A stretch of DNA of 64,000 nt, taken from contig SSMU01000011.1 of NCBI GenBank assembly GCA_004799545.1, forward strand, positions 1-64,000. The letters run 5' to 3'. The position numbers were made by a program, and so were the translations under genes. The stretch's first letter is position 1. Each line of letters starts with the position of its first letter. The notes beneath the pieces are model-generated. The model searched no databases and was not told the origin of the DNA. It was given only the letters and a program-made list of their open reading frames with translations. This document shows positions 27,014 to 36,287 of this stretch, piece after piece. This stretch comes from Phenylobacterium sp. GTDB taxonomy: Bacteria; Pseudomonadota; Alphaproteobacteria; Caulobacterales; Caulobacteraceae.

Positions 27014-28074
27014 GCGAGACCCAGGGCGATCACCCCGCCGCCCAGCGCCGCGCCCACGGCGTTGCCGAGGTTGAAGGCGCCGATGTTGACCGATGAGGCG
27101 AGGGTCGGCGCGTCCTTGGCGACGGTCATGATCCGCGCCTGCAGCGGCGGCACCAAGGCGAAGGTTGCGACGCCCCAGGCGAACACGGTCGCTATCGCAG
27201 GCCAGGTCCAGCGCATGGTGAGCGCGAACAGCAGCAGGAGGGCGGTGAGGCTGCTCAGCACCACCAGCAGGGTGCGGGTCAGCGCCCGGTCCGCGAAGCG
27301 GCCCCCCAGGACGTTGCCGACGGTGAGGCCGATCCCGTAGACGACCAGGGCCACGGTCACCAGGTTCGGCGAGGCGTGGGTGACCTGCTCGAGGATCGGG
27401 GCGATGTAGGTGAAGACCGTGAACATGGCCGCCGAGCCGAGGGCGGTGGTGAGCAGGGCCAGCAGCACGGCCGGCCGCCGCATGACGTGCAGCTCCGCGC
27501 CGATGTCGGCTTCGCTGCGCGTCGGCATGCGGGGCAGGGCGAAGGTGAGGGCCACGAGGGCGATGACGCCCAGGCCGCCGATGCCGGCGAACGCGGTCCG
27601 CCAGCCGATCTGATGGCCGATCCAGGCGGCCGCGGGGACGCCGCCGATGTTGGCGATGGTCAGGCCGCTGAACACCGCCGCCGTCGCCCGCGCGCTCTGG
27701 TGGCCGGGGACGAACCTTGCCGCCACCACCGAGCCCACGCCGAAGAAGGCGCCGTGGCAGAGCGAGGTGACGATCCGCGCGACCAGCAGCACCGCATAGT
27801 TGGGCGCCAGGGCGGACATGAAGTTGCCGAGCGTGAACAGGCCGATCAGGCCGATCAGCAGGACCTTGCGGTCGAGCCGGCCGGTGGGAAGCGTCAGCAG
27901 CGGCGCGCCGGCTAGCACGCCCAGGGCATAGCCGGTGACCAACAGCCCCGCCTGCGGGATCGAGACGTCCAGGCCCTTGGCGATCACCGGCAGCAGACCG
28001 ATGGGCGCGAACTCGGTGGTGCCGATCCCGAAGGCGCCGATGGCCAGCGCCAGGATCGGCCAGTTGAACTTCAT
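26908..28074 (-). CDS. MFS transporter (AraJ/DHA1 sugar-efflux type)
   Basis: 388 residues from ATG 28074. AFGIGTTEFAPIGLLPVIA is the first helix of the AraJ/YdhP-like drug- or sugar-efflux group, and twelve hydrophobic segments follow. The 3' end overlaps the GMC gene by 106 bp on the opposite strand. Upstream lies a clear 11-bp inverted repeat shared with the divergent VOC gene, a likely repressor-binding site. Confidence 0.88.
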   Translation of the reverse strand: MKFNWPILALAIGAFGIGTTEFAPIGLLPVIAKGLDVSIPQAGLLVTGYALGVLAGAPLLTLPTGRLDRKVLLIGLIGLFTLGNFMSALAPNYAVLLVARIVTSLCHGAFFGVGSVVAARFVPGHQSARATAAVFSGLTIANIGGVPAAAWIGHQIGWRTAFAGIGGLGVIALVALTFALPRMPTRSEADIGAELHVMRRPAVLLALLTTALGSAAMFTVFTYIAPILEQVTHASPNLVTVALVVYGIGLTVGNVLGGRFADRALTRTLLVVLSSLTALLLLFALTMRWTWPAIATVFAWGVATFALVPPLQARIMTVAKDAPTLASSVNIGAFNLGNAVGAALGGGVIALGLAYPWVSVAGAAMAAAALVLVALTARSGEAPSRSAR

Positions 28075-28098
28075 GGCAGGCCTCTCCCCACATCCCTC

Positions 28099-28131
28099 TC
28101 GACCAAACGAGCGCGGCGGGCGTTTGGTCGA
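28099..28131. promoter_or_regulatory. Candidate operator between divergent MFS and VOC genes
   Basis: TCGACCAAACG (28099-28109) and CGTTTGGTCGA (28121-28131) form a perfect 11-bp inverted repeat with an 11-bp GC-rich spacer. It sits in the 81-bp gap between two divergent starts (28074 and 28156). It is of the general kind bound by TetR-family repressors. The regulator gene is not in the window. Confidence 0.6.
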
Positions 28132-28155
28132 TGCGATCCACTTAGGCGAGGCTCC

Positions 28156-28953
28156 ATGGCGACCGCGAAGGCAGTCCGCATCGCGCGCATCGGCCTGACG
28201 GTAGGCGACCTGGCGGCGGCGGCCGGCTTCTATTGTGACGCCCTGGGATTCGAGCCAGCCGGGGCGGCGGCGCGAACCGGCGCGCGGGCGCAGCTGTTGC
28301 GGCTGGGCGAGCAGGAGATCGAGCTGATCGCCTTCGACGCGCCTGGCCGGCCCTATCCGGAGCCGCGCGCCGCCAACGATCCGTGGTTCCAGCATTTCGC
28401 GGTGGTGGTCAGCGACATGGACGCGGCCTATGGGCGGCTCGCCCGCCACGGCCAGCGGCCGATCTCGCGCGGCGGGCCGCAGCTGCTGCCGCCCAGCACC
28501 GGCTCTGTCACCGCCTACAAGTTCCGCGACCCGGACGGCCATCCGCTGGAGCTGTCGCACATCCCCAACAGCGACTGGGCGGCGCGGCCCGGCCGCCCCT
28601 TCCTTGGCGTCGATCACAGCGCCATCGCCGTCGCCGACCTAGCGGCCAGCATCGCCTTCTACGAGGGTCTCGGGCTGAGCGTCGCCGGGCGCGGTGTGAA
28701 CCAGGGCCCGGAGCAGGACCGGCTCGACGGCCTCGATGGCGTGGTGCTGGACATCGTCTCGCTGACCACGCCCGAGCCCAGCCCGCACATCGAGCTGCTG
28801 CACTACCGCGCGCCGCCTTCGACCGCGGCGCCGCGGAGGTTCGCGCCCAACGACATCGGGGCGACGCGGCTGGTGATGCAGGTGGGCGGCGTCGCGCCGC
28901 CCGGGCCGATCCACGATCCCGACGGTCACCTCCTGGAGCTCGTCGCCGACTAG
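28156..28953 (+). CDS. VOC (glyoxalase/bleomycin-resistance/dioxygenase) protein, two domains
   Basis: 265 residues containing two VOC modules, about residues 12-140 and 150-265. Metal-ligand-like residues occur in WFQHFAVVV and DPDGHPLELSH in the first, and GVDHSAIAV and DPDGHLLELV in the second. Members include glyoxalases, dioxygenases and resistance proteins; the reaction is not specified. The stop shares CTAG with the convergent ATP-grasp gene. Confidence 0.86.
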   Translation: MATAKAVRIARIGLTVGDLAAAAGFYCDALGFEPAGAAARTGARAQLLRLGEQEIELIAFDAPGRPYPEPRAANDPWFQHFAVVVSDMDAAYGRLARHGQRPISRGGPQLLPPSTGSVTAYKFRDPDGHPLELSHIPNSDWAARPGRPFLGVDHSAIAVADLAASIAFYEGLGLSVAGRGVNQGPEQDRLDGLDGVVLDIVSLTTPEPSPHIELLHYRAPPSTAAPRRFAPNDIGATRLVMQVGGVAPPGPIHDPDGHLLELVAD

Positions 28954-30251
28954 TCGTCAAGCAGGCCGAGGTCGGCCACGCGCTGATAGTCGCCCTTGAT
29001 CAGCCGGTCGCCGATGTCGGTGCGGTAGCGCAGATTGGGCGCGAAGACGCCTTGCGCCGTGCGGTAGGCCTCGCGCTGGGCCTGGGCGATCGTTGGCCCC
29101 TCGCCGGTGGCCACCAGCGTCCAGCCGTAGAGGCCGCTGGTTACCAGCTGGCCCGCGGCGTCCAGGCCGACCTCGCCCAGGTGGTGGCGGCGCAGGTCGA
29201 GGCCGCCCTCGATCAGCACCGGCAGGCCGACGGGCTCGGCCACCTGCTTGCGGGTGTAGGGGAAGGGCGGGGTGGTCAGCACCACGCCGAGGCAGAAGCC
29301 GGGGCGGGTGGCCATGCGGGCCGGCGTGCGGCGGACCATGGCGTGCAGCAGGTCGCCCCAGCCGTCGGCCTGCAGCGGCGAGAGGATGGCGTAGCCCGGG
29401 TAGCCGAACCGACAGCTGAACTCGAGCGGCCAGATCCCCGCGTCGTTGACGATGGTGTTGAGGTTCACATAGCCCACGTGGCCGTGCGCCCGCAGGTGGG
29501 GCTCCATGCGGGCCAGGGTGCGTTCGAAGAACCGCTCTGTCCGGTCGTAGGTGACCACCGTGCCCATCTCGCCGGTCAGCTCGCCGAGGTCGCCGTTGAA
29601 GAAGCGCTTGTGCTCCCAGTCGAGGCAGGCCGGCCGGATGAAGGCCTCGCCGTTGAAATAGGCGCCGACGCCCATCTCCACGCCTTCGATGAACCGCATG
29701 AGGATCAGCGGATCGCCGGCGCCCGGCGCGGCGGCCGAGCGCGAGCGCAGCACGGCGACGACGTCGGCGCCGTCGGCCAGCTGGCCCAGGTAGTTGTCGC
29801 TCGAGGCGTGGTCGGGGCCGCTGTATTTCAGGACGTAGCGGCCGGGATTGTCGGCGATGAAGGCCAGGGCTTCATGTGGGCCGGGGAAGGTCCAGACGTG
29901 GCCGCTCGGGAAGCCGAGCTCAGCCAGCAGGTCCTGCGCATAGGCGCGGTCGTTCTCCAGTCGGTCACCGTAGGCGCTGCCGCCGATCACCTGGAAGCCG
30001 TCGGCGCGGAGCTGGTCCTGCAGGGCGCCGAAGCCTTCCGAGACGCTCTCGAAGACCACGATCCCGTCCTCGCCGACCTGCCGGATCCAGGCGAGCTCGG
30101 CCCGCCAGTCGGCGGTGGTTGGGCAGAGGCCCGCCAGCGTGCCGCGCGCTTCCGGCTCGCTGATCGCCACGCGCACCTCGTGGCCCTCGGCCTGCAGGGC
30201 GAGGTAGAGGGCGGCGAGGTCGCAGGTCTCGCTGACGCCTAGGACGCGCAC
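28950..30251 (-). CDS. PurD-like ATP-grasp ligase
   Basis: 433 residues from GTG 30251. The central ATP-grasp shows RYVLKYSGPDH, LILMRFIEGVEMGVGAY, ACLDWEHKRFFNGDLGE and WPLEFSCRFGYPGY. These parallel the nucleotide- and substrate-binding segments of phosphoribosylamine-glycine ligase. The N-terminal glycine-rich GGREHA motif of true PurD is replaced by GVSETCDLAALYLA. It is therefore probably a paralog making a different C-N bond. It lies 13 bp after the methyltransferase gene, so the two are probably co-transcribed. Confidence 0.8.
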   Translation of the reverse strand: MRVLGVSETCDLAALYLALQAEGHEVRVAISEPEARGTLAGLCPTTADWRAELAWIRQVGEDGIVVFESVSEGFGALQDQLRADGFQVIGGSAYGDRLENDRAYAQDLLAELGFPSGHVWTFPGPHEALAFIADNPGRYVLKYSGPDHASSDNYLGQLADGADVVAVLRSRSAAAPGAGDPLILMRFIEGVEMGVGAYFNGEAFIRPACLDWEHKRFFNGDLGELTGEMGTVVTYDRTERFFERTLARMEPHLRAHGHVGYVNLNTIVNDAGIWPLEFSCRFGYPGYAILSPLQADGWGDLLHAMVRRTPARMATRPGFCLGVVLTTPPFPYTRKQVAEPVGLPVLIEGGLDLRRHHLGEVGLDAAGQLVTSGLYGWTLVATGEGPTIAQAQREAYRTAQGVFAPNLRYRTDIGDRLIKGDYQRVADLGLLDD

Positions 30252-30264
30252 GCGGGCTCCGCGC

Positions 30265-31203
30265 TCACGGCCGGGTGAGGATCGCGCCGACCACGGCGAT
30301 CCGCTCGACGTCGGCGTAGGCGTCGCGCTCCAGCTCCTCGCCGAATACGTCCGGATCGAGCTCGCGGTAGGCGAGGGCCGCGCCCTCGGTCTCGGCCAGG
30401 GTGGCGAGCGCCGCGTGCAGCGCGTCATGGCCGTCGGCGATGGCGGCGCCGGTATAGAGCAGCATCCGTCCGCCCGGCGACAGCTTGCCCAGGGCGGCGC
30501 GTGCCCAGTCGAGGGAGAGCTTGGCGCCGCGCGGGCCGCCGCCGTCGCGATAGGTCTGCGCCGAGGCCGCCATGTAGGGTGGATTGGCGATCACCGCGCC
30601 GAGCTCGTCCGGCGCGTCCTGCAGCCCGTCGGTCAGCAAGGTGGCGAGCGCCACATCGGCGTGGCGGGCGTTGAGCCGGGCGTAGCGCAGCGCCAGCGGG
30701 TTGATGTCGGTGAGCAGCAGCTCGGCGTCCGGAGCCAGGGCCGCGGCGACCAGGGCGCCCACCCCGCAGCCCCCGCCCACGTCGACCATCCGGCCGGTCG
30801 TGGCAGGCTCCAGCTCCCGGGCCACGAAGTCGGCGAAGCGGTAGCTGTCCGGGCCCAGGAAGACCGCGTCCTCGGCGTCGGTGGGGAAGGCTGAGTGGAT
30901 GTAGAGCCGGCCGTGCAGGCGCGAGACCCGGATGGCGCTCTTCAGATGCGACCCGGCCTGAGTGAGGACGCCAGCCGCCTCCAGCGACGCCACGAGCTGC
31001 GGCGGCGCGTCGGCCTGCGCGAACGGCAGGCTCCAGCCCAGGATGTCGCGCAGGCCGCGGCCCAGCTGTCCACGACGGCGCGCGACGACCCGGGCCTGGG
31101 TCAGCGGCGTGGGCGTCACGAACTCATAGCCCTCGCCGTCCAGCCGGCGCAGCAGGTCCAGCAGGGCGAGATCCGCGGGCGAAGAAAACGTCGCGTCATC
31201 CAT
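30265..31203 (-). CDS. Class I SAM methyltransferase, PrmC/RsmC-like
   Basis: 312 residues from ATG 31203; an upstream ATG at 31239 is in frame. SAM-binding motif I is MVDVGGGCGVGAL, followed by LLTDINPLALRYARLN. The catalytic AVIANPPYM has the NPPY signature of amino-group methyltransferases such as PrmC, HemK and RsmC. It precedes the ATP-grasp gene on the same strand with a 13-bp gap. The substrate, a glutamine or adenine/guanine amino group, is not evident. Confidence 0.86.
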   Translation of the reverse strand: MDDATFSSPADLALLDLLRRLDGEGYEFVTPTPLTQARVVARRRGQLGRGLRDILGWSLPFAQADAPPQLVASLEAAGVLTQAGSHLKSAIRVSRLHGRLYIHSAFPTDAEDAVFLGPDSYRFADFVARELEPATTGRMVDVGGGCGVGALVAAALAPDAELLLTDINPLALRYARLNARHADVALATLLTDGLQDAPDELGAVIANPPYMAASAQTYRDGGGPRGAKLSLDWARAALGKLSPGGRMLLYTGAAIADGHDALHAALATLAETEGAALAYRELDPDVFGEELERDAYADVERIAVVGAILTRP

Positions 31204-31321
31204 CGCGATCTCAACCCCCGTGGCGGCGCAACGGCTCAATCCGGCGTCCAGCCTTGGACCTTGCCTGCCGCGACGTCGAGGGTCTTAGCTCGGCCTCTGA
31301 CGACCTGAACGGATGGCGCAG

Positions 31322-32152
31322 ATGAGCGAGACCTTGAGCCGGCCGCCGGCCGAAACCGCCGACGAGGTGCTGTACGAAGCGGCCGACGGGGTGGCGGTGA
31401 TCACCTTGAACCGGCCGGAGCGGATGAACACCATCTCCGGACCGATGCTCGCCCAGCTGACAGAGCTGCTGCTCAAGGCCAACGCCGACCGCGAGGTCCG
31501 CGCGGTGATCCTCACCGGGAGCGGCCGCGCGTTCTGCGCCGGCCTCGACCTGGTGGACGCCACACAGGGCTCGGGCATCGGCTCGGAAGCCCAGGCCAGC
31601 GCGCCCTCGGTGAACCTCGACCTGCGCAACACCCCGCCCACGGTGCTGTTCGCCATGGACAAGCCCACGATCTGCGCCCTGAACGGGGCGGCGGCCGGCT
31701 ACGGCATGGACACCGCGCTCGGCTGCGACATCCGGATCATGGGGGAGAGCGCCAAGCTGGCGGCCGCCTTCGTCAAGCGCGGCGTGGTGCCGGAGAGCGG
31801 CGGCACCTGGTTCCTGCCGCGGCTGATCGGCTGGTCCAAGGCCGCGGAGCTGATCTTCACCGGCCGCACGCTCACCGCCGCCCAGAGCCTCGAGATGGGC
31901 CTCGCCAACGAGGTGGTCCCCGACGCCGAGCTGATGAGCCGGGCCCGCGCGATCGCCGCGGAGATCGCCGCCAACGCGCCGCTCGCCGTGCAGTCGGCCA
32001 AGCGGCTGATGCGGATGGGCCTGGAGGAGACGTTCAACGACCACGTCCATCACGTCTTCCTGCAGTTCCTGCAGCTGGCCCGCACCCAGGACTTCCGCGA
32101 GGGCATGACCTCGTTCCTGGAAAAGCGGCCGGCGCAGTTCAAGGGCCGCTAG
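31322..32152 (+). CDS. Enoyl-CoA hydratase/crotonase-family protein
   Basis: 276 residues from ATG 31322 (ATG 31313 is an alternative). The crotonase fold shows VITLNRPERMN, then VRAVILTGSGRAFCAGLDLVD with the oxyanion hole, then ALNGAAAGYGMDTALGCDIR. The second catalytic position is RGVVPESGGTWFLPR, where a Glu is retained. It hydrates or isomerises an enoyl-CoA in beta-oxidation or a related pathway. It is divergent from the methyltransferase, with a 118-bp gap. Confidence 0.93.
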   Translation: MSETLSRPPAETADEVLYEAADGVAVITLNRPERMNTISGPMLAQLTELLLKANADREVRAVILTGSGRAFCAGLDLVDATQGSGIGSEAQASAPSVNLDLRNTPPTVLFAMDKPTICALNGAAAGYGMDTALGCDIRIMGESAKLAAAFVKRGVVPESGGTWFLPRLIGWSKAAELIFTGRTLTAAQSLEMGLANEVVPDAELMSRARAIAAEIAANAPLAVQSAKRLMRMGLEETFNDHVHHVFLQFLQLARTQDFREGMTSFLEKRPAQFKGR

Positions 32153-32274
32153 ACCGCCGGCCCACCGCCGCCATTACGTCGTCCGGGCGATCCCCGCATA
32201 GATCAGTCGGCCGTCGCCGAAGTCCTCCGGCGCGTCCGGCCAGCATAGACGCACGCCAATCCCCACCCCTGGAG

Positions 32275-32307
32275 ATTGCGGCGGCCGAGTTGCGGGGCCG
32301 CCGCAAT
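32275..32307 (+). terminator. GC-rich hairpin between the enoyl-CoA hydratase and repeat-protein genes
   Basis: ATTGCGGCGGCC and GGCCGCCGCAAT are perfect 12-bp arms with a 9-nt loop. No T-tract follows, so this may be a Rho-assisted terminator or leader structure. It lies in the 291-bp gap 32153-32443. No gene is seen in the rest of that gap. Confidence 0.5.
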
Positions 32308-32443
32308 TCCGAGTCGCAATAGCAATGGGGGTAACGATTTGGAAAGGGCGCATCCGTTAACGCTTGGGGCGAACTAACAGCAGTACGCCTACCGTTTGCC
32401 AGCGGGCGACAGAATATCGCTCGTAAAAACCAGGATGGTTCCA

Positions 32444-35400
32444 ATGTCTGTTTCGGCCCTCTCCACGGCCCAAATCGCGGTCCTCTCGGTCACCTCGATC
32501 CAGGCTCTTACGAAGACCGATCTCGGCTCGCTAAGCGCAAGCCAGGTAGGGGCCATAAACGCCACCGACATTGCGGCGCTGAACGCGACGCAGCTGTCTG
32601 GTATCACCGCTACAGGCGTCAAGGGCCTGACGGTGGCGCAGATCCCGCAGATCAACTCTGCCCTGGTGCTCGACACCACCCAGCTGGTCGCGCTCTCGGC
32701 GACCCAGGTCGGCTCGTTCTCGACCACCCAGCTGGCCGGCCTCGACACGACGCACATCGATGCGTTCAGCGGCGCCCAGCTCGCCGGCCTCGGCGCGACC
32801 AACTTCTCGTCGCTGAGCTCCACCCAGGTGCAGTCGTTCAACGCCACCCAGGTCAGCGGCATCAGCACGACCGAGCTGAAGGGGCTTTCGACCACCGACA
32901 TCGGTGAGTTCACGGCCACCCAGGTCGGCCAGCTGAGCACCCAGCAATTCGCCTCGCTGAGCACCGCCGAGCTCGGCGCGCTCAGCACCACCCAACTCGG
33001 CCAGGTGAGCGCCGCCCAGCTGGGCGCGCTGTCGGCCACCGGCTTCTCCAGCCTGAATTCCACCCAGGTCGGCGTGCTCAACGCGACCCAGGTCAAGGGC
33101 CTGGTCGCCGCCCAGCTGAAGGCGCTGACCACCACCGACGTCGGCGAATTCAACGCCACCCAGGTGGGCGCCTTCTCCGCCGCGCAGATCGCCGGCTTCT
33201 CGACCACCGGCTTCTCGGCGCTGAACCAGACGCAGGTCGGCGCGCTCAACGGCACCCAGCTGACCGGCCTGACGGTCGGCCAGGCCGGCGCGCTCAGCAC
33301 CACCGACGTTGGCGAGTTCAACGCGACCCAGGTCGGCTCTCTCTCGGCCGGCCAGCTGGGCGCCCTGACGGCGACGGGGGCCTCGGCCCTGAGCTCGACC
33401 CAGGTCGGCGTGCTGAACGCCACCCAGGTGCAAGGCTTCACGGCCGGCCAGATCGCCGGCCTCTCGACCACGGACGTGGGCGAGTTCAATGCGACCCAGG
33501 TCGGCGCCTTCAAGACGGCGCAGCTGGCCGCCTTCACCGCCACCGACTTCTCGGCCCTCAACGGGACCCAGGTCGGCGCGCTGAACACCTCGCAAATCCA
33601 AGCGCTTACGGCGACCCAGCTGAAGGGCCTGACGACCACCGACATCGGTGAGTTCGCGACCACCCAGATCTCGGCCCTGAGCAGCAACCAGATCGGCGCC
33701 CTGTCGGCGACCAACGTCTCGGCGCTGAACCAGACGCAGGTCAACGCGCTGACCCCGACCCAGCTCAAGGCCCTGTCGCTGACCCAGATCGGCGGCCTGA
33801 CCTCGACCGCGGTCGGCGAGTTCTCGGCGACCCAGCTCGGCACGCTGACGGCGGCCCAGATCAACGGCCTGAGCTCCGCCAACGTGTCGCTGCTGACCAC
33901 GACCCAGATCGGTGGCGTCACCGCCGGCCAGATCGGCGGCCTGTCGGCCACCAATCTCGCGGCCCTGACCTCGACCCAGGTCGGTTCGCTGAACGCCACC
34001 CAGGTGGCCGGTCTGACGACCAGCCAGGTCGGCGGCCTGTCGACCACCGACTTCGGCCAGATCACCTCGACCCAGATCGGCCAGTTCTCGGCGGCGCAGC
34101 TCGGCGCCCTGTCGGGCACCAATCTCTCGGCCCTGACCCAGACTGAGGTCCAGGCGCTCAACACGACGCAGCTGCATGGCCTGACCGGCACGCAGATCAA
34201 GGGCCTGTCGGCCGGCGACCTGAACGAGCTGTCGACCACCGAGGTCAACACGCTCAGCACGACCCAGCTGACCGCCCTGTCGGCGGCCCAGCTCGGCCAG
34301 CTGACCACCACCCAGTTCGGGGCCATCAACGCCACCCAAGTCGGGACCCTGACCGGGACCCAGCTGGGCGGCCTGACGACCACGGCGATCGGCCAGCTGT
34401 CGGCCACCCAGTTGGGCGGCCTGACGCAGACCCAGCTCGGCTCCTTCTCGACGACCGGCTTCTCGGCCCTTAACTCGACGCAGGTCGGCGTGCTGAACGC
34501 CACCCAGCTGAAGGGTCTCGTGTCCGCCCAGCTGAAGGCGCTGACCACCACCGACGTCGGTGAATTCTCGGCGACCCAGGTGAGCGGCCTGAGCGCCAGC
34601 CAGATCGGCGCCCTGAGCGCCACCGGCTTCTCGGCGCTCAGCTCCACCCAGGTCGGAGCGCTGGGCACGACCCAGTTCGCCAGCCTCACCGCCACCACTC
34701 TGGGCGGCCTCACCACCACCTTCATCGGTGAGCTGGCCGGCACCCAGGTCGGCGCGCTGAACGCCCAGCAGATCGGCCAGCTGTCGGCCACGGACGTCTC
34801 GGCCCTGAACACCACCCAGGCCCAGGCGCTGAACAGCACTTCGCTGCAGGGTCTGACCCAGACCCAGCTCGGCAGCCTGACCGCGACCGATGTTGGCGAA
34901 TTCACCGAGACGCAGATCGGGGCGCTGAAGCCGCCGCAGGTCGGTGACCTGTCGGCCACGGCCTTCTCGGCGCTCAGCTCGACCCAGGTCGGAGCCCTCA
35001 ACGCCAGCCAGATCAAGGCGCTGACCGTGACCCAGCTGGGCGGTATCTCGACGACCGACGTCGGCGAGTTCAACGCCACCCAGATCGGCACGTTGTCGAC
35101 GGCCCAGATCGGCGCCCTGTCGGCGACCAACCTCTCGGCGTTGAACACCACCCAGGCGACCGCGCTTAACTCGAGCCAGGTCAAGGCCCTGTCCCTGACC
35201 CAGCTCGGCGGCCTGAACTCGACCGTGGTGGGTGAGCTGACCTCGACGCAGGTCGGCCAGCTCAGCGCGGCCCAGTTCAACGGGCTGAGCGCGACCAACC
35301 TGGCGCTGCTCACCTCGACGCAGCTGGGTGGCGTCTCGCCCACCCAACTCGGCGGTCTGTCGACCGCCAAGCTGGCGGCCCTGACCTCGACCCAGTTCGG

Positions 35401-36229
35401 CTTGCTCAACACCACCCAGGTGCAAGGCCTGACGACCACCCAGGTCGGCTCCTTCACCTCGACGGAGCTGGGCGAGCTGACCAACACCCAGATCGGCAGC
35501 CTGACGGCCAGCCAGGTGGGGGCCTTCTCGACCACCAACCTGCAAGCCCTGACCTCCACCCAGGTCGGTCTGCTCAACGCCACCCAGGTGAAGGGCCTGA
35601 CCTCGACCCAGGTGAAGAGCTTCACGACCACCCAGGTCGGCGAGCTCAACACCACCCAGGTCGGCGCCTTGACCACGAGCCAGATCGCGGCGCTCTCGGC
35701 CACCAACGTCTCGGCCCTGACCTCGACGCAGGTCGGCGCGCTGCTGCAGAGCCAGATCGGGGCCCTGACCACGACCCAGGTCGCCGGGCTCTCCACGACC
35801 GACATCGGCGAGTTCAACGCGACCCAGGTCGGCGGGTTCGCCACGACCCAGATCTCGGCCCTCTCGGCGGCCAACGTCTCAGCGCTGAACACCACCCAGG
35901 TGAACGCGCTTGGCGCTAGCCAGGTGAAGGCGCTGACGGCCACCCAGGTCGCCGGCCTCTCGACCACCGACGTGGGCCAGCTGACGACGACCCAGCTCGG
36001 GCAGCTGCTCTCGAGCCAGGTCGGCGCGCTGAGCACCACCGTGATCGGGGCCCTGACCTCGACCGAGGTGGGCGCCCTGACCGCCAGCCAGATCCCGGGC
36101 CTGACCACGGCCCAGATCGGCCAGCTGTCGACGACCAACATCAGTGCGATGAACGCGACCCAGCAGGCCGCCTTCACCGCGACGCAGGTGCAGAGCTTCA
36201 GCCAGGCTCAGATCGCCGCGTACCTCTGA
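32444..36229 (+). CDS. Large octapeptide-repeat protein
   Basis: 1261 residues from ATG 32444, which has AGGA eight bases upstream. The whole chain is eight-residue units of the form (A/S/T)TQ(V/I/L)G(A/G)L(S/T/N). These are grouped mostly in sevens, each group opening with TTDVGEF or a variant. The composition is dominated by Thr, Ser, Gln, Ala, Gly and Leu, with no Cys or Trp and no Arg seen. No signal peptide is seen, so secretion by a type I-like C-terminal signal or retention in the cytoplasm are both possible. It ends SQAQIAAYL. A strong terminator follows. No function or named family is recognised. Confidence 0.88.
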   Translation: MSVSALSTAQIAVLSVTSIQALTKTDLGSLSASQVGAINATDIAALNATQLSGITATGVKGLTVAQIPQINSALVLDTTQLVALSATQVGSFSTTQLAGLDTTHIDAFSGAQLAGLGATNFSSLSSTQVQSFNATQVSGISTTELKGLSTTDIGEFTATQVGQLSTQQFASLSTAELGALSTTQLGQVSAAQLGALSATGFSSLNSTQVGVLNATQVKGLVAAQLKALTTTDVGEFNATQVGAFSAAQIAGFSTTGFSALNQTQVGALNGTQLTGLTVGQAGALSTTDVGEFNATQVGSLSAGQLGALTATGASALSSTQVGVLNATQVQGFTAGQIAGLSTTDVGEFNATQVGAFKTAQLAAFTATDFSALNGTQVGALNTSQIQALTATQLKGLTTTDIGEFATTQISALSSNQIGALSATNVSALNQTQVNALTPTQLKALSLTQIGGLTSTAVGEFSATQLGTLTAAQINGLSSANVSLLTTTQIGGVTAGQIGGLSATNLAALTSTQVGSLNATQVAGLTTSQVGGLSTTDFGQITSTQIGQFSAAQLGALSGTNLSALTQTEVQALNTTQLHGLTGTQIKGLSAGDLNELSTTEVNTLSTTQLTALSAAQLGQLTTTQFGAINATQVGTLTGTQLGGLTTTAIGQLSATQLGGLTQTQLGSFSTTGFSALNSTQVGVLNATQLKGLVSAQLKALTTTDVGEFSATQVSGLSASQIGALSATGFSALSSTQVGALGTTQFASLTATTLGGLTTTFIGELAGTQVGALNAQQIGQLSATDVSALNTTQAQALNSTSLQGLTQTQLGSLTATDVGEFTETQIGALKPPQVGDLSATAFSALSSTQVGALNASQIKALTVTQLGGISTTDVGEFNATQIGTLSTAQIGALSATNLSALNTTQATALNSSQVKALSLTQLGGLNSTVVGELTSTQVGQLSAAQFNGLSATNLALLTSTQLGGVSPTQLGGLSTAKLAALTSTQFGLLNTTQVQGLTTTQVGSFTSTELGELTNTQIGSLTASQVGAFSTTNLQALTSTQVGLLNATQVKGLTSTQVKSFTTTQVGELNTTQVGALTTSQIAALSATNVSALTSTQVGALLQSQIGALTTTQVAGLSTTDIGEFNATQVGGFATTQISALSAANVSALNTTQVNALGASQVKALTATQVAGLSTTDVGQLTTTQLGQLLSSQVGALSTTVIGALTSTEVGALTASQIPGLTTAQIGQLSTTNISAMNATQQAAFTATQVQSFSQAQIAAYL
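32460..36200 (+). repeat. In-frame 24-bp repeats with a 168-bp super-repeat
   Basis: Counting the spacing between successive TTDxGEF-type octads gives 7 octads in 14 of 17 intervals (56 residues, 168 bp) and 10 octads in the other three. Within a seven-octad block the positions also keep their identity: octad 4 is typically ATxFSAL, octad 5 xTQVGALN and octad 6 xTQLKGL. This is nested repetition, not simple slippage. Confidence 0.9.
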
Positions 36230-36255
36230 TAACAAGAAAAGTCGCCAAGTTCTCC

Positions 36256-36287
36256 AGCGCCAGGCGGTTTCCGCCTGGCGCTTTTTT
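36256..36287 (+). terminator. Strong Rho-independent terminator after the large repeat gene
   Basis: Perfect 12-bp stem (36256-36267 and 36271-36282) with a TTT loop and then six or more T. It separates the repeat protein from the downstream glycosyltransferase group, so they are at least partly independent transcripts. Confidence 0.93.

Noticed and set aside
32389..36177. A 1262-residue open frame on the minus strand across the large repeat gene
   Set aside because: The 24-bp repetition keeps more than one frame open. The plus-strand product has clear start, ribosome site and terminator; the opposite product is only a Val/Trp-rich mirror of the repeat.
32444..36229. Possible CRISPR array because of regular short repeats
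   Set aside because: The period is 24 bp with degenerate units, in frame throughout, without unique spacers; it is coding.
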